From Heliopora coerulea (Eukaryota > Cnidaria > Anthozoa > Scleralcyonacea > Helioporidae), in contig JASJOG010000101.1 in the NCBI GenBank assembly GCA_030142905.1, forward strand, positions 528,501-592,500: a DNA stretch of 64,000 nt. The letters are read 5' to 3'. This document shows positions 54,548 to 64,000 of this stretch, in pieces. Each line of letters begins with the position of its first letter. Within the stretch, counting starts at the first letter, position 1. The notes under the pieces were generated by a model, which had not been told where the DNA came from, did not search any database, and worked only from the letters and a program-made list of their open reading frames with translations. Made by a program: the position numbers and the translations under genes.

Positions 54548-57532
54548 ATGTTTTTGACGTCTTTTTGGATGAATATCCTTGTTTTTGCCATTGGAAACAT
54601 TTGTTCTTCCTCTGGGGGATATGTTCATGCTGGCAATGGTGGAAGGTCTTTTTCATCTGTTATCAAACAGTACAGCTACGAGAAAGGGCACGAAGTGCTG
54701 CTTTACAAAAAATATTTTGGCCAACAGGGATACATCACAGAGCAATGGTTCACAGGGGGTCCTTTTGATAATAATGCCAGATTGCGTGTGTATATTGATG
54801 GTGAAGAAACAGCATCTATTGATTATTACTTATTTATGAGTGAAGATAAACCCCTATCTGGTGGTAACAGATTAGATCCACCTTGGTCAACAAAATGGTT
54901 TGGACAGTTGGCAAGTGATGGAGGATATTTTACTACTTTCCGAATTCCTTTCATGAGAGAGGTCAAAATAACAATGCAGAATAACCAGACCTCAGGTTAC
55001 CTTTGGTAAGTCTAAATGTGCTTGCAGGCCTTGACTGTGAAAATTGGTCAGGTGAAGGCTTATTTTGTTTCTCACCTGGTGAACCTGGATGTGAACAGTG
55101 GCAAAGCTAAGCATAACAGTTGGTTATGGTATGGAAATTTAGGATTGTCTTTGCATGGCAACACCTCATGCTCAGCTATTAAAAAATAAAATTTAGAAAT
55201 CAAGGAGAACACGTTCACCAACAGGTATTTTTAAAGGTAAAAAAAGGTAAAGTGTATTTATACTGGATAACCCTATTGTGTACCTAAGCTGTTGTCCCTA
55301 GATGTCCAGTAATGGCCACTTTTCATGGGTCAAGTGTTACTTCTGGAGGAAACCTGAGTACATGGAGAAAACCTGCAATGCTTGGTCAAGTCAAACTAGT
55401 CACAACCCCTTTTCACACGTGACCTTGGTAACTTTAATCAGATAACTGCATGGAGCTGGAGATAAACCCTAGTCGCAGTGGTGAGAGACACATGCACTAC
55501 CACTGTGCCACCAACACCTGCATTGTTGCATTTTCTAGTTGTGCTTGGCATCAGTGGCAGACACTGGGGGGGTGAGGGGGGTGATCGACCCCCCAATAAT
55601 TTCAGCTGAAGCTTTCATTTTGAAAAATGGAAGCACAATGACAACAATGAACAATCAACATAACAGAACAAAATGGCATTGTTTAAAAACAAACAAACAG
55701 TATTCTAAATTTCTAATTTTCTGCAGGAGCATGCCCCCACACCCCTCTAAAAGGCTTCTGCCTTTGGCACTCACCCCCCCAATATTTCCTGAAGTGTCCA
55801 CCACTGCTTGGCATAATTGCTAGCTTGACCACCAATTGTTGTGTTTTATTATAATAAACATTGTGTTGGTCAATATTTGTGGCTTGACACCTGAATGTCA
55901 TAGATAATTTTGAATTTGCATTTCATGACCTGTTGTTATGCTTGGGCATTGTTAAATTTGCATAGCGTGACCAGTTCAAAATAAAACAGATTCCAAAAAA
56001 TGTAATTCTTAACTTGTGATTCAAGTAAAAAGAATAGACAAGAAGTTACATGGTCTTTATTTGAATCACAAGTTAAGAATGACATTTTTTAGAATCTGTT
56101 ATGGTTTATGACCAGTTCCTATGCATAGATATGCCACTGGGTGGAAAACCATTTAATCATTTCAGTAGTTTCACAGTGTTATTGTTCTTGGGTGTTATTT
56201 AACCTATCAATTTTGGAGTGATAGTTATTTTTATTAGCCAGTTGCAGTGTAGAGCACAGAACAGAAAGTAAAAATATTAAGTAGAAGCAATATCATGCTG
56301 CAGTAAAACCACAAACTTAAAACTATTCCTGCCCATGGTGGTCTTCTCTTCCCTGGCTTGCAGTCCACCAGACAATTTTATTCATCACAGGAAGCCTGCA
56401 CATGACATCTCAAAATTACTTCTACTGAGCTTGAAACTTAACTGTTTAATGATAATGATGATCCATTGACAGTATTTCCACAAAAATGGCTCTGCATCTG
56501 TCAAGAGCTAATTTAACTGCAAGTAGTCTGTATGTAATTATATAAAAATCTATTCTATAATAAAAGTATATGAAGTATTAGTTCCTTTATGATTGAAATA
56601 AGTTCATAAGCTAATCATTGAAATACAAATTAATAACATGACTATACCAAATTGCTTAGATTAAAATATTAACCTTGAAAAAATGATAATACTGATAAAA
56701 ACTAATTGAAAATTTAACTGCTACTATGAGAGTGAGTCTGAAGGTGTGGTAAAGTATTTCAGAAAATAAATTAATATACTAGTTGTGTATATAATGGCAC
56801 AAGTTGGTCATGCCTGGACACCCCTCTAAAACCACAAAAATGGGGTGAAAAGCTCTCAAATTGCAACCCAAGTATGAACATTGGTCTGTATAATTTTAGC
56901 CAAAGAATAATAGTAGTAAAAATGATTTTACTCTCTTTTGTTTAAGGTACATAGTTCGTGGACTGGTTGGTCTTCCTTTGGTAGTTGGCAATTTTGAATT
57001 ACCAAGTAATTCCAGGCTACGGGTATATAAACAGAATGCGAGTGTTTCTCCACTGGAATTCCATACAATATTAAACACAACTGACCATTCCGGAATGCTT
57101 TTTCTTGTCACTGTTGATGCTCAAAGTGAAACTCCACTGTTTATGGAGTCATGTATGCGTGCCAAGATTGATGATCAAGGAATAACGTTTCTGTCATCTG
57201 GTATGGAAGATTTTTTTCTCTCAGCATTCTACTTTGACAGGGGGCCATACATTAGCTACCAGGCAGGGTTGACATATAAATTAGAGTCGACCAACAGTAC
57301 ACATATTGTTGCGTACAAGTTCTTTGTTGATGATCCAGTGATTTTCAGCAAGTCCATACAGCTGATTTGGCGGAATTCTGAGACGCTTGACGGTCCAGAT
57401 GGATGCCCAAGCCAGTTTCCTGCTGGTAAAAGTGCAGCAGACAAAGTCCCTTGGCCAGGCGAAACTGCAGAAGCACATATTCAAAGTTATGTTTGGGTTT
57501 ATGAATGGCCACTTATGACAAAAAGTCCTTGA
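54548..57532 (+). CDS. Secreted DUF2961 (GH172-type) protein
   Basis: Two exons, 54548-55005 and 56947-57532 (intron phase 2, GT-AG), 347 residues. The N-terminus has a short hydrophobic core (MNILVFAIGNIC) consistent with a signal peptide, so the product is likely secreted or luminal. DUF2961 marks: ARLRVYIDGE near residue 80, the GTEDYF-type block as SGMEDFF at 237-243, and AYKFFVDDPVIFSKSIQLIW. DUF2961 is now classed as glycoside hydrolase family 172, acting on fructofuranosyl and arabinofuranosyl linkages in characterised bacterial members. I cannot say from sequence which substrate this one takes. Variants from the usual GTEDYF (Met for Thr, Phe for Tyr) may alter activity. The intron and flanking animal genes argue against contamination. 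Start: first ATG of the frame; Met8 is an alternative. Confidence 0.88.
55244..55520 (+). repeat. Interspersed repeat, copy 2
   Basis: The plus-strand copy of the family at 26035-26218 ('tttatactggataaccctat', 'gtccctagatgtccagtaa', 'tggtcaagtcaaact'). It continues with 'catgcactaccactgtgcca' to about 55520. It lies in the DUF2961 intron. Confidence 0.7.
55552..55806. mobile_element. Possible small TIR element in the DUF2961 intron
   Basis: 'agtggcagacactggggg' on the left faces 'gaagtgtccaccactgct' on the right (other strand agcagtggtggacacttc), an imperfect inverted pair about 250 bp apart. G-runs and C-runs lie just inside each end. Weak evidence. Confidence 0.35.
55978..56108. mobile_element. 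131-bp foldback element with 10-bp target duplication
   Basis: Flanked by TGACCAGTTC at 55968-55977 and 56109-56118. Inside, 'cagattccaaaaaatgt' with 'aattcttaacttgtgattca' mirrors the right arm. It shares its left end with the palindrome at 51298. It lies in the DUF2961 intron. Confidence 0.8.
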
Positions 57533-57984
57533 CTGTGACTTTAGTAACAATTGGTGCCAACTTTGTGGTGGTTGGTGAGCATCTAGCTTTATACTGCCAT
57601 GTTTTGACAATGTTCAGAGCTTAATTATTGTGGTAGGAATATTGTAAATGTGACTTATTTTTTCACTTCAAGGTATGAAACAACTAGTTATTTTTCAAAT
57701 TTTTAATCATTTTAACATTCAAAAGTTTAGGTAATACTGTTTTGGTAAATCATAAACACACATCCAGGCTCTGCAATCCCCCTTAAATACAGCTGAGATG
57801 TTTGCATTGACAGGACAGTTACCAATTTACAGTTACTGAGGTGGCTGATTGATTTGGTCATATGACAGTGGAAAAGCAGGACTGGTTAATAACATTTTTT
57901 TGATTTCTAGGTACTGTATATATTTACTGTTTGAAAGCCCAGTTGGTCAAATTAGTAGGTTCAGTAAGTTTTCTAAAGATTATG

Positions 57985-58163
57985 GACCTTATTCATAAAT
58001 GGCACCTTATTTGATATGCTTTTATCTGCATTTCAGTTAGCTCTTATAGCCTTGTCTGAGAGCAAAAATTCTTTTGAATTTCTTACACAACAACGAGGCT
58101 ATAGGAACTAATTGATATGCTCATAAAAGTACATTAAATAAGGTGCCATTTATGATTAAGGTC
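57985..58163. mobile_element. 179-bp foldback MITE
   Basis: The left end GACCTTATTCATAAATGGCA and the right end (other strand GACCTTAATCATAAATGGCA) match with one change, and similarity continues for roughly 70 bp per arm. No clear target duplication. It lies about 450 bp after the DUF2961 stop codon and may be in its 3' UTR. Confidence 0.8.
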
Positions 58164-59460
58164 TATTGTAGACATCAATTTTGAATACAAGCCAAAATGG
58201 ATAATCTTTTAGTTTAATGGGAAAAAATATCTATGATGCCTTCAAAAGTATTTTAAGACTTGCCACGCGGTATATTGGATAATGATGAACTTTTCTGTGA
58301 TGTGACAGCATCTCAGATGTAAAGGGCGATTTATTAGATGATGAGATGCAGATCCAGTTTAAAAGAAACTTTTGAAAATTGGCTTTCAGAACCAATTTCA
58401 AGGTGTTCAGATGAGCATTTGCTCGAGTGTTCAATGTAGTCTGTCGCGTGTTTGTTCACTGGTCACTTTCACGTTTTATGAATTAATTGCTGAAGTCTCC
58501 AGTATGTCAAACGGGGAACTCAAATTTGTTGCACTTTTCAAGAAAATTGTTCTTGCCTTCATTTCTGCGTCTTTGAAATCCAAAGTTCGAATTTCTCTTT
58601 TTTTTGTGATCTTCAAAATAGTTTGTTTGTAGAGTTTGGTGTCAGCCTAAATTTAGGTACAGTTCTTATTGATGTAAATGAACTGTGATTATATTACCAA
58701 CATAACGCAATAAGACGATTATTGGTTAAGTAATTCAATTTTGTCAATACAGATATAATAGTCAATCATTGTACCATTATTATTTTCGTCTTAGTTTTTG
58801 CTCACATCTCGAATCAACAAAATGTTTAATTTTGCGGTTTGTTTTCTTTATTTCTTTAAATTGTTCGCTGGCATTGTTTTCTAGGAAAAAGTTTATCCAA
58901 AGTCCATAATTATACTCCTTCAAAACCCTCAAAATTGAGAATCAGATTCAAAGAACCTTGTAAAAAGAAAGTTTTTGAAGGCCCGGGGGTATTTCTTTGA
59001 ATATTTGCAGGTTGGTACTGCGTATAACCATTGACTTTTTTTTTTTCGTATGACTATCACGTTGATAATCATTGCTGAACTTAGAGGCCTGTTCACATAG
59101 GCCATAACTATTAAAACTTGCGCGGACACAGACATAGCTGAACAGGTTGATGGCTAATCCCCAAGTAAGTTGATGTTTCCCAGTTTTGTGTCCGGATGCT
59201 CATGCTGCACTCAGTTAACCAAGACTTATAATCCACCATCGGAAGTATTTTGGTCGCGGGATTGGATTTCCCCAGTTTTCCCAACTAGACGCGGTTCAAT
59301 TGCGTCATAATTTCTGACTCTGGAAAATTTACCTGCATCCAAACATTTAAACTGCATTGGATCAGACTACTGTTAAAGTCCAAAAGTTCACTGTAATATA
59401 CCCTTCGTGTAACAAAGCTCAGCGTCGAAACACAAGACGAAGGCAAAAAGCATTGAAATA

Positions 59461-59589
59461 AGAAGAGCAGAACTGAGCCGCGTCCCCCAACTCCCCCTCA
59501 TCACAGATCTGAGAATACCAGACAAAAGAGGTGGCAAAGGAGATCTAAAGGATCTGTCGACGATCTTTCATCGACGGAAAGCTCTCAAG
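59461..59589 (+). other. Orphan exon-like stretch
   Basis: A GC-richer 130-bp segment with two open frames ends at a plausible donor (CAAG|gtacat). One frame gives a Pro/Arg/Ser-rich peptide (RPPTPPHHRS ... SVDDLSSTESSQ) that resembles a disordered linker of a real protein. No partner exons were found nearby, and no family is recognised. It could be an exon of an unseen gene or chance. Confidence 0.2.
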
Positions 59590-60476
59590 GTACATTTAAT
59601 ATTAACCATTCTGTTTTGCCCCCTGTGATCAGATAGCTAGCAGTTGGTCATTTAGTGTCTGTTTGTTAAAATACCTGAAGTCCTAATCCTAACCCTTTTC
59701 CACTCCTTAACCTAAGCCTGGAAATTAAAAAGGGGAAACAATTAAAATCTGCAAAAGTCCGTTGACAAGGACTTCACTACGTGCTGGTGAACACGACATG
59801 GACGTCAGCAGGGTGGGGCAAGGGGCATTGTCCACTTCTGATGATCCTCTAAAATTATATAGTTTCATTTTGCCCTTTGAATAGACTTTTTTTTCCTCCT
59901 TTAACTCCCTTTTAAAAGCACCCTGCAACTACTCAACCAGCCCCTCACGTACACCGAAAAAAAAGATATTCAAACTTCTGTAAGTTATAGACACTTAACC
60001 GACGAACTACCCGCTATCTACTTATTTAGGTCTTTTTAGCTATTTGAAGTTTGAAACTCAAAGGAATAGTGCACATCGAGTAAATTCATGGGCTAGCTAC
60101 CACGCGCGATTTTTGATCCCGAATCAGGAATCTCGCGAGAAGAGCTCGCGAGAATCAGTCGAGGGAACTTTGAATTAACAGGACTTGAAGACAGGTGCAG
60201 CGAATACAACAAAGGTTTGAATTCTATTTTGCCTATTAAACGTGACAGCTCTGGAAGTGTCTTCAGTATCCAAAGACTGCTAAAGTCGTCGCCTTGAATA
60301 AAATTCGTAGTTCAAAGAAGGTACTACATTTAATAGTTCATAGATAGTGTAGTTAAACATTAAAGAACCAAACGTGTACAACTTCCATTCACACGAAGGA
60401 GTCTAAAACCCATTGCTGTCGTGGTATCAGCGATGCTTTCAAGCAAAGAAAAGCTAACAAGGCCTATATCTAGTTT

Positions 60477-63400
60477 TCAGGTCCTCGGAGCAGAATCTTT
60501 CTTGCGTTTCTGGGATAAAGAAACAGACAATGAATTATTAAAACAAGGAAATTCAACAAATCATTACTAGTTTTGTGGCAAGTTTGTGTGCAAGATGCTG
60601 ACAAACTGCCTAGTCACTCTAAAATCTTCTTAAGTAGCTTCTAAGGTTAAATGGTGTTGAAGTTTGAGATAATTACGTCAGACAAACATGTCTGAGGATT
60701 TTATGCAGTACATGTTTGAGGGATGCCAAGTGAGAACGTTTTAGAGTGACGGATGGAGATCAAGACAGGGGGATGCACATCAGGAACATGTTGCCTTAAC
60801 ACGTTCCGGAGGTGTTGCAGAGGCACATTACAAAAACACAAGGGCATATGGGAAGGGGGGAGAAGAGACTTTATGGACCTGCCAGTTCATGTTTTGGATG
60901 AGCTATTTAATATATTCTTGCTTAGTCCATTCAGATATATGTAGTTGGGTAGGACAATAGGAAATCAGAAGATACCTTCACATCCTTATGAGCTACCTCT
61001 CCACTAAAGTAAAACATGTTTTGCTTATATTTGGTTAGAAATCCTGTAAAATCATTAGGTCAAATCTGATGTACTCCAGATCTGTCCAATCCCATATCCC
61101 GTTAATTTGTTTCAGGGATGTGTTGTTGGAATTAATGTCAAGGATATGTTGAAGTGCATTTATGGGGTGTGTTATAAGAATTCAGGATCCTGTCTTTGGA
61201 ATGCATTGCAAGGATACATTGCCAGAACATATTTTTTTTCAACAAACTGAAACATATTGAAGGGATACTTTATTGGCAGAGTACGTGTGGCTGGGACAAG
61301 TTACCTTGTGTGTTATGTCAAAAAAGCATTGCAAGAAATCCTTGCGTCAAACTGATAAAGCACCTACTTACTCGACAGTTAACTCATTAACCCTCAGAGT
61401 GGCCTTTTTGAATTTTATTGCGGCTAACACCAGATGATTTTATCATAATTATTTAGGGAGGCATGTAGAAATTGATGGGTTTATCTGGTAACTAACAGTG
61501 ACTTCTGCAGGTTTGCTACTCAAATCACAAACATTCCTTGCAAGAAATAAGCACCTGTAGAATGAATGTCCTTATGTCCTATTCCTTCCGGTATCACAAC
61601 TTTAGTAGAATGAACCCTTTCTTCTACACTTGCCTAATCTGCTGTACCAAGTTCTGTCTTGACTGCACTAAATTACTGAAAAAAATGTCATCCTTACTGC
61701 AAGAGCCTGTTTATTGAGATATTCTCTTCTAGCCAACTCTTCCTCAATCCAGCCTGGTATATCTGGGATGAGTATAGCAATAACAAACTTAAGAGCCAGA
61801 AGGATATGCTTGAAAAGAAAACACAATTCTATTAGACAATGTTAACAATGCATCTGAATCATGTTTTCATACCAACTGAAAGTTAAACATTTTAAAATGA
61901 CCTTAGTGACAGACTCTCTCAAAGGACTGATAAAAAGTGTGGCCTGGAGTGGAATCAACAATCTCAAATTCAGAAACTCAGACAGAACCAAGAAAATAAA
62001 ACTTATGGAGAAAGGTTTGAAATCAGGGAAAGATTTTGAATAAATTTGCCCAAAATCATTTCATTCACTCACAAAATATGGATTCATTGAGAAGCTTGTT
62101 CAAATACTAGTGAATGATTCTTTCTCAGATTTCTAATTTAATATTTTAATGCTTATCAAAGAAATTTGGCCTTGCCTTGCATTTTCAACTGCTTCTTGGC
62201 ATTTTGAAGTCATTGGAAGAGCAATTGTTCTTGTATACTGTAAACTATTTTTTAAACTCAATGCATCTCAACAAAATTAGTTGAGTAGAAATTAATATTA
62301 GTGCTTTTATTTGAGGCATTCAAAACAACAAGGAAACTAAAAACATTGAGTACTTACTTCTACTGCAATGAACAACAAGACTGTGCTGATTGGTGAGAAA
62401 TCAGATGGTAACCACTGCTTAACGGCTGGAGACATTGCTACTAAAGCACAGTTTGTTATCACAGCAAGGATCCCCATCACCTCAAATGCTGCCTGGAAGA
62501 ACATAGTATTGACAGATATCATATGCTCTGTTACTCAATTTTGTCAACTTTACATCATTGTTAGCCAGAGAAACTGGACTGAATTAATAACAAAATAATT
62601 ACATATTATAATTCTTGAGGATGCCCAAGAAATTTGAACAGAGACTCTGAGTGTGAGTCAAAATGAGTAGTGACAGACAATGAGACTAGTATGGCTGTCA
62701 TAATGCAACAGACTGAGGTAAGCAAATGTGTTCAACACGTAATGTAACACAAGGTTAAGTAAAAACACAGTACATGTATTCTAATTCAGGTTAGCTCTTT
62801 ACGGTCAGCATCCTGTATAGGGGACATCAAGAAAAAAAGGGAAAGAACAATGCACAAAAAATTGAATTCAACTTTAAAGGGTTAACACAGTTCAATCTGT
62901 AGTCCTCAAGATATACTACAGTAACAGTCAAGGTTACCTGCCAAGCACCAATACCCTGTGATGGCTCTGCAAATGTCCTTTGACATATCTTGGTAATTTT
63001 GAAAGCATCAGTTCTCAGTTCAAATACATTGTTAAAGAGGGCCCAAAAGGCTGCCATTGGGTAAACAGAAGAAAACAGGAATACATAACCAAACTGCAGG
63101 AATAGTTCAAGGTAATCCCAGAATACACCCTAAAATTGTTGTGGAAACATAACATATTGTGTTTAGATTCTTACAATCAGTGAAACAAGCCATGTTTTGA
63201 TTCTTTTAAATTAATACAAGAAAACATTTTCTGGAGAAATCTTGAATGCCAAGTTGGTGCAGCTGCAGCAAACGTTTGGTCCCTAATTTGACTTAACAGC
63301 TTCATCAATTCACCTCTGTGCCACTGAGCTAATCTTCTGACTTTGTCATTTGTATTGGAGACATTTGTAAAGTATTTTGTCATTTTTCTGGGCATTTTTG

Positions 63401-64000
63401 TAACTAGGTATTCAATAACTGAGAAGGAACTATGACTGGGAGATTGGTTTGAATTGACTAAGGTTACAAGAAGGATGATTTTTCTCAACACAAATAGGAT
63501 AATTCTTGTCAGTCTAAGATGAATATTACTCACCCAGTATGGCTCTTGTTTTGTTTGATATTCAATATCATTATCCATATGGACAGATGTGATTCCTATG
63601 CCACCTTTGCTGACCTTGGTCACACGAGTTTTGTAGAAAAGATATGGGAGAAGTTGTTCAGTTACCTGGCCAGTAAGCTGTTGTGTTATCATCAGGGCAG
63701 CTAAATGCTTTTTGAATCAAGAAGAGAGAATGGTTAGGGGAGATTTGTGCACAGGAAAGAGTGAATAAAGCAATAGATGTTGAGGGAAACACAAAAAAAA
63801 TGAATAAATGCTGTATCTGAGGTATAGCTTAGAACTGTAGATTATTCTACAACATCTGTATAAAAATCAGCATTCTTGAATGACAGTCATCAAGGAACTA
63901 AACTGCAGATAGTTATAATATCTTCTCTAAAATTAAAGTACATTGTTGGATTTATTGTCCTTAAAAGTAAAAAAATTCTAAAGCTCATGGAACTTACTGT
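60477..64000 (-). CDS. ANO10: ANO10 (TMEM16K)-like anoctamin, 3' part
   Basis: Minus-strand exons: 63700-63534, 63129-62938, 62492-62358, 61808-61698, 60509-60477 (stop). A donor (ACA|gtaag) at 63998-63996 shows an upstream exon just entering the window, so the gene is truncated by the edge. The readable ~212 residues include DYLELFLQFGYVFLFSSVYP, the AFEVMGILAVITNCAL membrane segment, and HILLALKFVIAILIPD, in the order and spacing of the ANO10 C-terminal transmembrane region. IPDIPGW is also seen in ANO8. The family comprises calcium-dependent lipid scramblases and ion channels; ANO10 acts at the ER and endomembranes. The tail ends in a short basic exon (KRKKDSAPRT) resembling an ER-retention-type basic tail; that last exon is supported only by its splice site, phase and stop. 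The 63700 acceptor could be shifted (tttag versus aaaag). Confidence 0.88.

Larger units (their letters stand above)
57533..60476. other. Interval between the DUF2961 gene and ANO10
   Basis: It holds the 3' UTR of the DUF2961 gene, a foldback element at 57985-58163 and an orphan exon-like stretch near 59461-59589. I see no other gene. Confidence 0.5.

Overview
This is a eukaryotic, animal-type window, most likely from an anthozoan cnidarian (stony coral or sea anemone). That is an inference from clear animal orthologues (TRIM71/LIN-41, ANKRD27/VARP, MCAT, ANO10), GT-AG introns, AT-rich intergenic DNA and many short terminal-inverted-repeat elements. The species cannot be named from sequence alone. 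I built the gene models by hand from splice sites, reading phase and family resemblance.

Layout. (1) 2515-8216, plus strand: an eight-exon gene for a 347-residue protein with a Pro/Gly/Tyr-rich tail followed by two VHL-beta-like domains and no VHL alpha domain; I know of no description of this architecture. (2) 8217-15585: no recognised gene, with two TIR elements flanked by TAA/TTA duplications, a hairpin repeat and a foldback element. (3) 15586-17916, plus: an uninterrupted TRIM71/LIN-41 reading frame. (4) 17917-26943: about 9 kb with no gene I can recognise. (5) 26944-30101, minus: five-exon mitochondrial malonyl-CoA:ACP transacylase (MCAT). (6) 30378-49469, plus: 32-exon ANKRD27/VARP, head to head with MCAT across a 276-bp gap. 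Its introns carry many unrelated simple-sequence arrays and several DNA transposons. (7) 49470-54547: repeat-rich gap with a 280-bp near-perfect palindrome. (8) 54548-57532, plus: two-exon secreted DUF2961/GH172-type protein. (9) 57533-60476: gap with a foldback element and one orphan exon-like stretch. (10) 60477-64000, minus: 3' part of an ANO10-like anoctamin that runs off the window.

The genes do not form a pathway. MCAT serves mitochondrial fatty-acid synthesis, ANKRD27 endosomal recycling, TRIM71 post-transcriptional control and ANO10 endomembrane lipid or ion transport. The observations most worth following are the tandem VHL-beta protein with a PPxY motif, the DUF2961 enzyme in an animal locus, the 762-bp transposon with an exact 10-bp target duplication, the palindromic elements, and the distinct microsatellites in ANKRD27 introns.
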